Shown here: positions 1 to 7,584 of the stretch, piece by piece
How positions within the stretch are numbered: position 1 is the first letter of the stretch
How the letters are laid out: each line of letters starts with the position of its first letter
DNA from: UBA7672 sp036733305
GTDB taxonomy: Bacteria > Pseudomonadota > Alphaproteobacteria > Caulobacterales > Hyphomonadaceae
Length of the DNA stretch: 15,708 bases
NCBI GenBank assembly: GCA_036733305.1
Contig: DAINAT010000083.1
Span: 1 to 15,708, forward strand
Direction of reading: 5' to 3'
Program-made: the position numbers and the translations under genes
The notes under the pieces: generated by a model
The model's input: only the letters and a program-made list of their open reading frames with translations
What the model was told of the DNA's origin: nothing
Databases searched by the model: none

Positions 1-1
1 G

Positions 2-817
2 CTGCGCGATCTGCGTGAGGAAGCGTCCTGCGTGATGACGCAGGCGGGCACGACCGCGAACGCGGCCAATCTTGCGCCGACCTTCATCGCAGGCGTGAAC
101 GCGCTCTATGGCGGCACGCGCCTCGCCGCGCAGGAGCTTGACGGCGTCATGGTCGAGGATGAGGGCGGGCTCTTCCGGCTCGAGGACTTTGCGTCGACGC
201 GCTGCGAGTCTTTGCCGGGCGGGCGCGAGGCGCTCGACCAGGTTATCGTGGCGATCGATCCGCCGGCCGGTCTCAACGGGTCGGCCTGCGGGATCATCGT
301 GGCGGGCAGGGGGAGGCGCGAGGTTACGGACGGAGCGGAAGCTGGCCCTCAGTCAACTGACGGTGCGAAAGGAGCGGGACGCGAGAAGCGGAAACGCGAG
401 CGTGTTGGATATGTGCTGGCAGACTATTCCTGCGTCGGGGCCAAGCCGCTCGAATGGGCAAAAGCAGCCCTTCAGGCAGTGACGGACTTTGGCGCCGCAA
501 AAATCGTCGCCGAGGCGAACCAGGGCGGGGAAATGGTCCGCCAGACTTTACTCTCGGCGGGGGTTACGTGCCCCATCGAGCTTGTGCACGCGAGCAAGGG
601 AAAGTGCGTCCGGGCGGAGCCGGTGTCGGTGCTCTACCAGCGCGGGCTGGTGCGGCATTGCGGCCATTTCCGCGAGCTGGAGAGCCAGCTTCTCGCGATG
701 GGCGTCGAGGCTGCGGAAGAGCAGGGGAATGATCGTGCGGATGCGCTCGTGTGGGCGGTCTGTGCGCTCAAACTGATCACGAATAGAGCAGCGGCGCCCG
801 GAATCAGGCGCCTCTGA
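2..817 (+). CDS. Terminase large subunit (DNA-packaging ATPase/nuclease), GTA-type, 5' truncated by window edge
   Basis: The reading frame is open from base 2, so the gene starts outside the window; the methionine at base 32 is internal. The visible 271 residues cover the end of the ATPase part and the C-terminal RNase H-like nuclease, which cuts concatemeric DNA during packaging. Counting from the Met at base 32, the acidic residues expected for the nuclease are Asp76 (VAIDPPAG), Glu161 (VAEANQGGE) and Asp237 (DRADALVWA). The text 'NAANLAP...GGTRLAAQELDG' and the C-terminal 'GIRRL' resemble the terminase (ORFg2) of Rhodobacter-type gene transfer agents more than typical phage enzymes. A hydrophilic Lys/Arg/Glu-rich insertion of roughly 30 residues (about 93-124) separates the first acidic strand from YVLADYS. 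In GTA clusters a portal gene normally follows; here a non-coding gap and a TonB receptor follow. The family call is firm; GTA origin is likely but the upstream genes are not visible. Confidence 0.85.
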   Translation: MRDLREEASCVMTQAGTTANAANLAPTFIAGVNALYGGTRLAAQELDGVMVEDEGGLFRLEDFASTRCESLPGGREALDQVIVAIDPPAGLNGSACGIIVAGRGRREVTDGAEAGPQSTDGAKGAGREKRKRERVGYVLADYSCVGAKPLEWAKAALQAVTDFGAAKIVAEANQGGEMVRQTLLSAGVTCPIELVHASKGKCVRAEPVSVLYQRGLVRHCGHFRELESQLLAMGVEAAEEQGNDRADALVWAVCALKLITNRAAAPGIRRL

Positions 818-1178
818 GGGTGGTTTGGGTGGCTTCCTTCGCGGAAACGTCGGTTTCCGTATCGAAAACTGTCACACGAAACACCGCTTTTTAGGCACGG
901 TCATTCCCTGCCTGTAGGCAATGCCGCATACACAACTGCTTGGTATCCGGGCGCCTCGGCGTCCGGGTACGGGCAATTTTTACCTGCCGCCACGCTAGTG
1001 ATGCAGAAATGCTGCACAGCGGAACGCGTTGTTGAAAAAACCTTCGCATAGCGCTCGGGAACATTGACGCCCGCGCACTTCTGACGGGAATGTCGGGCAT
1101 GTGACAAATCCAAGGCCGCTTTTTGGCATTAAGCGGTCATGCGTGCAGTCGCTGTCATTTTTGCTTTGAGGGGTCATC
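818..1178. other. Non-coding gap between terminase and TonB receptor
   Basis: This 361-bp stretch has no convincing gene; short frames in it lack ribosome sites and recognisable sequence. It holds three inverted repeats: CGGAAAC/GTTTCCG around a GTCG loop (842-859), a strong hairpin at 943-970 (listed separately), and CCGCTT/AAGCGG with a 9-nt loop (1116-1136) in the untranslated leader of the receptor. No clear -35/-10 pair could be assigned to the receptor. The long leader may carry regulation of the receptor, but nothing identifies a known riboswitch. Confidence 0.6.
943..981 (+). terminator. Possible rho-independent terminator after the terminase gene
   Basis: A 12-bp stem (943-954 with 959-970, including two G-T wobbles) closes on a CTCG tetraloop. 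Five T residues follow at 977-981, six bases after the stem. The stem is stable, but the T-run is offset, and the hairpin lies about 125 bp beyond the stop codon. It could equally be a structured element in the leader of the next gene. Confidence 0.35.
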
Positions 1179-4100
1179 ATGAGAATGAAGTGGCGCGAGC
1201 AACTGCTCGCCAAAACAGTTTTGGCGGGGGTTGTCTCGCTGGGCGTGCCGGGCATGCTTGCTGCTGGTACGATCGTCCTCGCGCCGAACGCGATGGCGCA
1301 AACGCAAACGGGCGGCCTGCGCGTCACCGTCAACTCGAACGCTGGCGCTCCTGTCGCCGGCGCAAGCGTCAAGGTTTCGTCGCCTGACTCGCTCGTGACC
1401 CGCACGGGCACGACGGGCGCCGACGGTACGATTCGTATCGCTGGTCTCGACCCGGCCACCAACTACTCGATCGAAATCGCAGCTACGGGCTTCACCACCT
1501 TCACCGCCGGCAACGTCGCCGTTGTGTCGGGCCGTGACCTCTCGGTCGGCTACGCGCTCGGCGGCACCGCCGACGCTGGCGACATCGTCGTCATCACCGG
1601 TTCGTCGCTCGCCGCCGTGGACGTGACCTCGGCCACCGTCGGCACGACGCTGACGCTGGACACTGTGGAATCGCTGCCTACCGGCCGTAGCTACCAGTCG
1701 TACCTGCAGCTCGTTCCGGGCGTTAAGCCCTCGTCGGGCGGCAACCCGTCCTCGCGTTCGGGCGTCAACTACGCCGACGTCGACGGCGCCACCGGCTCCT
1801 CGACCGACAACGTGTATTACATCGACGGCGTCGACGTTACCGACCCGACGAGCGGCACATTTGGTTCGAACTTCAACTCCGAGATCATTCAGGAACAGCA
1901 AGTCATCGTCGGCGGCGTCCCCGCTGAATACGCTGGCGGCTCCGGCCTGATCTCGCGCGTCGTCACCAAGTCGGGCTCGAACGAGTGGCACGGCTCGATC
2001 AACTACTACTTCCAGAACGACGGCCTCGTTCAGAAGGACGAGCACTCCACGTCGGGCGGCTTCTCGACGTATGACGCGGCCGTCACGCTGGGCGGCCCGA
2101 TCATCAAGGACACGCTGTGGATCTTCGGTTCGTACCAGAAGAGGAACCGCAAGGACGACGTGCTCAACGGCTCGACTGGCGCCCTCATGCGCTCGGTTGA
2201 AAACGATGGCGAGTACGCGTTCCTCAAAGGCACCTGGCAGATCACGCCGGATGACCGTCTGACGGCAACCTACTTCTCCGACCCGACCGACATCTCGGGC
2301 TCGAGCGCCTCGACGACCCTCAACAACCGCGACCTGGCTCGTACGCAAGGTGGCGATAACTACAAGGTCGACTACACGCGCACGTTCGGCGACCTGCTGC
2401 TCAACGCGTACTACTTCAACCACAAGGCCGAACTCACGCAGGTCGCGGCCGACCAGACCATTCGCGACAACGTCGGCTTCCGCTCGAACGCGGGCTCGAC
2501 GCTCGCCCAGCGCAGCCAAGGCGGCGCGGGTGCGAACCTCGAAACGCACCGTGACCGTGAAGAGTACGGCATCAGCGGCGAGTACTTCCTCGACACTGAT
2601 TTCGGCTCGCACACGTTCAAGGCAGGCTACACGTTCTCGACCAACACCTATGCCGAAAACGGCTCGGTCCCGGGCAACGTGACCTACGCTTCGCTCGCGG
2701 CAGGCTCCCTGCCTAACCCGACGAGCTGGCTGCAGTACTCGACGGGTTCGGGCACAGCGACCGGCTACACCAGCCGTTCGGTGACCTCGGTCGATAACGG
2801 CCGTATCCTTACCGCAATCAACGCTTCGACGGCGGCGAAAGCCACGTTCGGCGTCGGCGCGACGGGCACGGTGACGCAAGCGCAACTCGACGCGATGAAC
2901 CTCACCAACACCACAGGTAACCCCTACGGCAACATCAACGTGTATCGTGCGCTCCGTACGATCTCGGGTGGCTATGAAGTTCAGAGCGAAGGTCAGTCGA
3001 TCTATCTGCAAGACACCTGGACGCTGAACCAGTTGACCGTGAACGCCGGTCTCCGTGCTGAGAAGTGGGAACACTTCGACTCGAACGGTGAAACCTCGGC
3101 CTCGTTCGATTGGGACATCGCTCCGCGTCTGTCGCTCGTCTATGACCTGTTCGGCGATGGCCGTACGAAGGTCTTCGGCTTCGGCGGTCGTTACTACGAT
3201 CCGGTCCGCAACAACATGTCGGACTTCGCCGGTGCCCTGACCGGCCCGGTCGACGAAGAGCAGGTCAACATCAACGGCCAGTGGGTCACCTTCCGCACCC
3301 GCGGCGGCGCCACCACGCCGGACGCTCTGTTCGCTCCGAGCACGAAAACGCCGTACACCGACGAATTCATGCTGGGCTTCTCGACCACCTTCGGCACGGA
3401 CATCGGCCTGTCGGTCACCGCGACGAACCGCAAGACGCGGGACATCATGGAAGACTTCGACCTGGCTCTGTACTCGAACCCGAACGGCGACACCTCGCAT
3501 GGCGAAGCCAACTCGTCTTCGTTCTTCTACCTGCCGTACTCGTACTTCGGTTACAGCAGCCAGCCGAACTCGAACTACGTCATCGGTACGCTGAAAGGCG
3601 GCAAGCGTGACTACAACGGTCTCGAAGTTACGCTGACGAAGTACAAAACCGACAACTGGATGGGCCAGGTTTCGTACACCTACAACGACGCCAAGGGTAA
3701 CTCGAACTCCGACTCCAACGCCGACTACCAAGGCGACTGGATCGCGCTCGATCCGCGCGCGCCGAACGTGTACGGCCCGCAAGCTGGTAACATCAAACAC
3801 CAGTTCAAAGCCTACGGTTCGTACGAGTTCGATTTCGGCCTCGAAACCTCTGCGGTGTTCAACTGGAACAGCGGCGCGCTCTACACGCCGGCTGAAGCCA
3901 TCTCCCGCCGCTTCTTCCCGCCGATGTCGACCGCGTACACCTACGGTGGCGTCACGGACACGTACTTCCTGCCGGGCTATGTCGGCTCGCAAGAAGGTCC
4001 AGACTACTACACGTTCGATATGCGCTTCAAATACGACCTCGAACTCGCCTTCGGCGAAGTCGAACTCTTCCTCGACATCTTCAACGTGCTCAACCAGCAG

Positions 4101-4214
4101 TTCAAGACCTCGGTCGAGAAGCAGCTCGCCGGTTCGGGTACCTACGCTTACCAGCAAGCCAACGCGTGGGTTGCTCCCCGCCGTGCTTACCTGGGCGCTC
4201 GCTTCTCGTTCTAG
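1179..4214 (+). CDS. TonB-dependent outer-membrane receptor, Oar-like, with carboxypeptidase-regulatory-like domain
   Basis: A 1011-residue outer-membrane transporter expected to take up a large or scarce substrate using TonB energy. The start at 1179 has a good ribosome site, GAGGGG at 1168-1173. Residues 1-40 form a signal peptide ending AMA before QTQ. Residues about 46-125 form a carboxypeptidase D regulatory-like beta domain (GAPVAGASVKV...GTIRIAGL). A TonB-box-like segment (DIVVITGS, 135-142) leads into the plug, which has YYIDGVDVTDP (213-223) and VVTKSGSNEWHG (261-272). The rest is the beta-barrel, with a late VELFLDIFNVLN segment and a terminal ARFSF ending in Phe, the usual outer-membrane insertion signal. 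Codon use is very biased: Leu TTA/CTA and Ser TCA are absent throughout, suggesting high expression. It stands alone between a possible upstream and a strong downstream terminator, with no nearby gene to reveal the substrate. Family certain, substrate unknown. Confidence 0.93.
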   Translation: MRMKWREQLLAKTVLAGVVSLGVPGMLAAGTIVLAPNAMAQTQTGGLRVTVNSNAGAPVAGASVKVSSPDSLVTRTGTTGADGTIRIAGLDPATNYSIEIAATGFTTFTAGNVAVVSGRDLSVGYALGGTADAGDIVVITGSSLAAVDVTSATVGTTLTLDTVESLPTGRSYQSYLQLVPGVKPSSGGNPSSRSGVNYADVDGATGSSTDNVYYIDGVDVTDPTSGTFGSNFNSEIIQEQQVIVGGVPAEYAGGSGLISRVVTKSGSNEWHGSINYYFQNDGLVQKDEHSTSGGFSTYDAAVTLGGPIIKDTLWIFGSYQKRNRKDDVLNGSTGALMRSVENDGEYAFLKGTWQITPDDRLTATYFSDPTDISGSSASTTLNNRDLARTQGGDNYKVDYTRTFGDLLLNAYYFNHKAELTQVAADQTIRDNVGFRSNAGSTLAQRSQGGAGANLETHRDREEYGISGEYFLDTDFGSHTFKAGYTFSTNTYAENGSVPGNVTYASLAAGSLPNPTSWLQYSTGSGTATGYTSRSVTSVDNGRILTAINASTAAKATFGVGATGTVTQAQLDAMNLTNTTGNPYGNINVYRALRTISGGYEVQSEGQSIYLQDTWTLNQLTVNAGLRAEKWEHFDSNGETSASFDWDIAPRLSLVYDLFGDGRTKVFGFGGRYYDPVRNNMSDFAGALTGPVDEEQVNINGQWVTFRTRGGATTPDALFAPSTKTPYTDEFMLGFSTTFGTDIGLSVTATNRKTRDIMEDFDLALYSNPNGDTSHGEANSSSFFYLPYSYFGYSSQPNSNYVIGTLKGGKRDYNGLEVTLTKYKTDNWMGQVSYTYNDAKGNSNSDSNADYQGDWIALDPRAPNVYGPQAGNIKHQFKAYGSYEFDFGLETSAVFNWNSGALYTPAEAISRRFFPPMSTAYTYGGVTDTYFLPGYVGSQEGPDYYTFDMRFKYDLELAFGEVELFLDIFNVLNQQFKTSVEKQLAGSGTYAYQQANAWVAPRRAYLGARFSF

Positions 4215-4237
4215 GCGATCGCACGACGAACTACGGG

Positions 4238-4270
4238 AAAGGCGGGTCGAAAGACCCGCCTTTTTCTTTT
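4238..4270 (+). terminator. Rho-independent terminator of the TonB receptor gene
   Basis: A perfect 8-bp GC-rich stem, GGCGGGTC (4241-4248) with GACCCGCC (4253-4260), closes on a GAAA tetraloop. It is preceded by AAA and followed by TTTTTCTTTT (4261-4270). It lies 24 bases after the receptor's stop codon, so the receptor transcript ends here. Confidence 0.95.
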
Positions 4271-4715
4271 GTTCTGGCCGGATCAAGCGATCAGGGCGTC
4301 GGCTCTGATGTGTGGGGCTGAGAAGAGGCGGTGAGGCGGGGGCTGTATATCCTCCAGACGTGTGATCGGCGCTGCAGTGGTCTCTGCGGAGCGCCCGTGG
4401 TCAGCTGGCTGCGGGCAGTTTTGTGAGGGCGCGGGATCGTCTGGTTGGGGGAGCGTGATGCGGGCGAGCGGTGTGTACGTGATGTTGGCGGGGTTGCTGT
4501 CGGCGGCGTGCAACACGGTCGGCTCGGCTGATGTGCGGCCCGGCGGGCTGGTGAGGGCAAGATCACGGGGACCGCAGTGTGCAGGCCGGGCGTCATGCAG
4601 AAGATGAAGCAGCGCGGTATGGCGTCGGCGTCGGAACGCGCGCCTTCGTAGGCGCTGGCGGCGCGACGCAGCAGAAATCAGTCGAGATGTGCGCGTGGAT
4701 CGCCGCGAAGCAGCG
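4271..4715. other. Largely non-coding stretch after the receptor terminator
   Basis: This 445-bp stretch separates the receptor terminator from the 3' end of the zinc hydrolase gene. The only candidate gene is a 49-codon ORF at 4458-4607 (listed separately). After that ORF loses coding character, a second frame is open at about 4532-4651. It encodes a basic tail (GKITGTAVCRPG...KMKQRGM) but has no upstream start, because a stop lies at 4529-4531. This pattern fits either random open frames in GC-rich DNA or the remains of one small gene with a frameshift. No terminator for the hydrolase gene was found on the minus strand. Confidence 0.5.
4458..4607 (+). CDS. Doubtful small exported or lipoprotein-like peptide (49 aa)
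   Basis: The ATG at 4458 has a fair ribosome site (GGGGGAG, 4447-4453). The first 18 residues look like a short export signal, ending in LLSAAC followed by NTVGSADV. The Cys-Asn-Thr-Val start recalls entericidin-type small lipoproteins. However, the residue three before the cysteine is Ser rather than Leu/Val/Ile, and the rest (RPGGLVRARSRGPQ...) is arginine-rich and unlike that family. A switch to another frame near 4550 would give a different, basic tail. This may be a real small gene, a frameshifted relic, or chance. Confidence 0.25.
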   Translation: MRASGVYVMLAGLLSAACNTVGSADVRPGGLVRARSRGPQCAGRASCRR

Positions 4716-5447
4716 TTACTCGTCGCCGATGGAGTGGAGGGCGCCGCCGCGTTCGTGGAGCCAGGCGCGGGCTTCGCGCCAGTCGGGGAAGCAACGCTCG
4801 ACCTGTTTCCAGAAACGGTCGGAGTGGTTCATCTCCTTGATGTGCGCGACCTCGTGCGCGGCGACATAGTCGAGCGCGAAGGGCGGGGCGCAGACGAGGC
4901 GCCAGGAGAAGTTGAGCCGGCCCTCGGACGAGCAGGAACCCCAGCGCGAGCGGGTATCCTTGATGGCGATCGAGCGCGGTTTCACTTTCAGCGTTTCAGC
5001 GTGGACAGCGACCCGTTCGGCGAAATCCGTGCGGGCGGCGGCGCGGAAGAAGCCGCGGGTTTTGTCTGCGAAAGATTCACGCGGGCCGGGTATCAAAAGT
5101 AGGGGAGTTGGACCCGAGGTCTTGTCGACCTTCACGGTGCGTCCCGTCTCGACATGCTTCAATCGGTGGATGACTCCACGCAAGGGGATGTAGGCCCCCG
5201 GGCGGAACACCACAGGGGGTGGTAAGGCTCCCAAACGGTCTGCAATCCACTCCACCCGTTCGGACGCGAAAGAGATCGCTTCGAGGGCGAAACGGTTGGC
5301 CGGAGCGGTCGCAACAGCCTCTCGGGCGAGCGGATCTATGCGTACGGACACCCTGCGCGCACGGCGATCAATGTGCACCCGGATCGGAACCGAAGCACCT
5401 GATTTCGCTAACAAAAATACGCGCTGATGCGGTTCCAAGGCGAGCAT
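4716..5447 (-). CDS. YgjP-like zinc metallohydrolase (SprT/M48-related, COG1451 type)
   Basis: A 243-residue predicted cytoplasmic metal-dependent hydrolase. The diagnostic C-terminal block is DTRSRWGSCSSEGRLNFSWRL (split here: DTRSRWGSC at 164-172, then RLNFSWRL at 177-184), followed by AAHEVAHIKEMNHSDRFW. His198 and His202 of HEVAH, with Glu199, form the HExxH zinc site, and His208 is the likely third ligand. Length and order of motifs match the family, whose physiological substrate is poorly known. The ATG at 5445-5447 is preceded on its own strand by AGGAGGG, 11 bases upstream. The gene diverges from the 5510 gene across 62 bp, so the two promoters must be packed together. The downstream region has no visible terminator. 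Family assignment is strong; the specific reaction is not known. Confidence 0.88.
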   Translation of the reverse strand: MLALEPHQRVFLLAKSGASVPIRVHIDRRARRVSVRIDPLAREAVATAPANRFALEAISFASERVEWIADRLGALPPPVVFRPGAYIPLRGVIHRLKHVETGRTVKVDKTSGPTPLLLIPGPRESFADKTRGFFRAAARTDFAERVAVHAETLKVKPRSIAIKDTRSRWGSCSSEGRLNFSWRLVCAPPFALDYVAAHEVAHIKEMNHSDRFWKQVERCFPDWREARAWLHERGGALHSIGDE

Positions 5448-5509
5448 GATAAGGCGTACCCTCCTGTGGCGCCTGAAGCAACATCACCCACACAGAGGGG
5501 ACTCCCATA

Positions 5510-7297
5510 ATGAAGCTCAGACTCGCTTTTGCGTCAGTTTTGGCGCTGTCGACCGCTGCATGTGCAAGCGGCCCGGCGCTCGAAGCCCTGACAGCGATGC
5601 AGATCATCGAAAATAATGCCGGCGACGGGATTTCCTATGCCGGGCGGAGCGGTTCCGGCGGGAACTTGACGCTACGTAACGTAACTTTGAAGACGCCGGC
5701 GTCCGTGCCTCTCGTCGTGGACGTGGATCTGGAGGAGGGGGCGGCCCCGGTTGTGCCTTCGGCCCCTGCTCCCGCCAAATCCGAGATCGTGGCGCGCGCT
5801 GAAACGCTGACCTTCACCGGGCTCGATATGAAGGCCGGCAAGCCGGTGTTCACGGGCATGGTGGCGCGCGGTGTGACGCCGGTTCAGGAAAGCAGCGACG
5901 AGCCCCAGATGAAGATCGGCTCGATCGGCATCGAGGGCATGAACGCTGCGACCGGGGCGTTTATCGCTGGGGCCTTCACGAAGGAAGGTCCGGGCCAGGC
6001 GCCGCCGTTCGAGCAGTGGGCATTCAAGAATGCGACGGTGAAAGACGTCGTGATTGCCGGCGAGATCGGCGGAGATGCGGGCAAAGACAGCGCGCCGGAT
6101 TCCACACCGAACCCGACAGGCTCGGTGAAGTTCGAGATGGGCGAGCTGACGGTCGCGAATGTGAAGGACAAGATGATCGGCCTGACGCGCTTCGGCGGGA
6201 TCAAGGGCGACATCAATGTGCCGGGCAGTTTCCCGGTGGCGGGCGTGTTCGATCTGGGAACGCTCGACATCACCAACATCCGCGCGGGCATGTTCAGCGA
6301 TGCGTTTGCTGCGGGCATGGGCGCGGCAGACGGCAGCGAGCCGGACTGGGGCAAGGTGTTCGCGGGCTATACGAGCCCGCTGGAGGCTGGCCTCGACGGC
6401 ATCAAATGGTCGGGCATGAGCGCCAACTTCTCGGGCCTCAAGATCGAGGGCACGCCGACGTCGTACACGACGGTGCGCAATGCTGATGGCGTTGTGGTGG
6501 CGACGAAGGTTCCGCTCTCAGCTTTCAAGCTGACGGCGGATTCCGAGGGCGGGTCGCTGGGCGCGATGGGCCTGATGCTGATGGCGATGGGCGGTTATCC
6601 GTCCAACGTGCTTGAGGTGTACTCGCAGGGCGAGGCGACCTTCGATCCGGGGAAGGATCTGACGCGCTACGAGAGCTACACTGTGGGCGTTACGGACATT
6701 GCGGAGATCAAGGTTGCGGGCGGCGTGCTCGGTCTGAAGAAGGCCTTGCCGACGCTGCTGACGGGTCTGATGACCATGGCAGAAGCGACTGGCTCGATCG
6801 CGGACGAGGCGATGGACGAGGACGCGGCGCCTGAAGATGGGGACGATGCCGACAGCGATGCTGATGCAGACGCCGAAGGCGGCAACCCGCTGTCCAGCAT
6901 TCCGCGAGAAGCGCAGGGCGCCGCCATGCAGATGGTGATGGCGCTCATCACGCTGCAGGTCACCGATCTCGATATCTCCATCACTGACAAGCAGCTGGTG
7001 AAGCTGCTGCTCAATCAGCTTGCGCCGTCGTCGGGACAGAGCGTCGAGGCGTATCGTCAGGACCTGGTGAACATCATCACCGGCTCGAAAGTGTTCATGA
7101 CGGATGCGGGTGTCGAAGAGGCTCTGGCGGCGGAAGTGACGACTGCTGTGGCGGGGTTCCTGTCGCAACCGGGTACGCTGCGTATCCAGATCAAGCCGAA
7201 GACGCCGTTCGGCGCGATGAGCGCGATGATGGGCATGCCGACGAAGGAAAGCCTTGGCTTCTCGGCAACGTTCACGCCGCTTGTTCCGCAGAGCTAG
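5510..7297 (+). CDS. Unrecognised 595-residue exported (probable lipoprotein) envelope protein
   Basis: I do not recognise this family. The start at 5510 has a good ribosome site (AGAGGGGA, 5494-5501). Residues 1-18 look like a lipoprotein signal ending LSTAAC, with Cys18; the lipobox is imperfect (Thr at -3), so a cleaved Sec signal is also possible. The body is rich in short alternating beta-type segments. Two stretches look like copies of one unit: 'IGSIGIEGMNAATGAFIAGAF' (near 136-156) and 'LGTLDITNIRAGMFSDAFAAG' (near 249-269). A related phrase, VTDLDISITDKQLV, occurs near 484-497. A strongly acidic linker (432-456, mostly Asp/Glu/Ala) separates the N-terminal three quarters from a C-terminal domain ending FSATFTPLVPQS. 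The repeated beta units might suggest a periplasmic beta-rich scaffold, but this is inference. It is transcribed alone, divergent from the YgjP-like gene, and ends at the hairpin at 7340-7376. Confidence 0.75.
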   Translation: MKLRLAFASVLALSTAACASGPALEALTAMQIIENNAGDGISYAGRSGSGGNLTLRNVTLKTPASVPLVVDVDLEEGAAPVVPSAPAPAKSEIVARAETLTFTGLDMKAGKPVFTGMVARGVTPVQESSDEPQMKIGSIGIEGMNAATGAFIAGAFTKEGPGQAPPFEQWAFKNATVKDVVIAGEIGGDAGKDSAPDSTPNPTGSVKFEMGELTVANVKDKMIGLTRFGGIKGDINVPGSFPVAGVFDLGTLDITNIRAGMFSDAFAAGMGAADGSEPDWGKVFAGYTSPLEAGLDGIKWSGMSANFSGLKIEGTPTSYTTVRNADGVVVATKVPLSAFKLTADSEGGSLGAMGLMLMAMGGYPSNVLEVYSQGEATFDPGKDLTRYESYTVGVTDIAEIKVAGGVLGLKKALPTLLTGLMTMAEATGSIADEAMDEDAAPEDGDDADSDADADAEGGNPLSSIPREAQGAAMQMVMALITLQVTDLDISITDKQLVKLLLNQLAPSSGQSVEAYRQDLVNIITGSKVFMTDAGVEEALAAEVTTAVAGFLSQPGTLRIQIKPKTPFGAMSAMMGMPTKESLGFSATFTPLVPQS

Positions 7298-7339
7298 GCT
7301 GATCTCCCAAGACTATCACCTAAGTCATTTGACGTGGTG

Positions 7340-7376
7340 CGGGCGGTGTTCGTTAAGAGCGCCGCCCGTTTCATTT
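7340..7376 (+). terminator. Rho-independent terminator after the 595-residue protein
   Basis: A 12-bp stem, 7340-7351 paired with 7357-7368 and including two wobble pairs, closes on a GTTAA loop. It is followed by TTTCATTT (7369-7376) and lies 42 bases beyond the stop codon. Confidence 0.75.
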
Positions 7377-7523
7377 ACCATGCGGGGAAAATGGCAGGCC
7401 GGACGAAAAAAGTTCGGGTCGCCGTGCAACCGCTTTTCGGTTCGCGCATTGGTTGGGTGTCACGGACGTCTTCCTATCCGTCCCCCCCGACCCCCCGGGA
7501 AGATGACCGTGACCTCGAATAAC
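7377..7523 (+). other. Structured non-coding stretch between two terminators (possible small RNA)
   Basis: This segment lies between two plus-strand terminators and has no credible gene; a 43-codon frame here lacks a usable ribosome site. It contains small hairpins: CCGGAC/GTTCGG around a GAAAAAA loop (near 7399-7417), AACCG/CGGTT (7428-7442) and ACGGA/TCCGT (7462-7481). A C-tract pair, C7 and C6, lies at 7482-7496. A weak -35-like TTGACG (7329-7334) with a poor -10 (GTTAAG, 7352-7357) at 17-bp spacing could start a transcript of about 190 nt ending at 7556. This is speculative. Confidence 0.25.
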
Positions 7524-7560
7524 ACAGGGCGGCCCTTGCACGGGGTCGCCCTGTTTGCGT
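7524..7560. terminator. Terminator between the convergent 595-residue protein and SenC genes
   Basis: A 12-bp stem, 7524-7535 with 7543-7554 and one wobble, closes on a TTGCACG loop. On the plus strand it is followed by GTTTGCGTTT-like sequence, and on the minus strand by GTTATT. It sits 31 bases beyond the senC stop codon, so it probably ends senC transcription and may act in both directions. Confidence 0.65.
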
Positions 7561-7584
7561 TTGGGGTGCGTGGGCGCGTTCGCG

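Noticed and set aside
1155..4286. A 1043-codon open frame antisense to the whole TonB receptor gene
   Set aside because: It is codon-aligned with the receptor and open only because the receptor never uses TTA, CTA or TCA. Its translation is Arg/Val-rich with no recognisable domain, while the sense strand has signal peptide, plug and barrel motifs.
7334..7522. A 62-codon frame between the two terminators
   Set aside because: It overlaps the first terminator stem, has no good ribosome site, and ends in low-complexity Pro/Ser codons from the C-tract.
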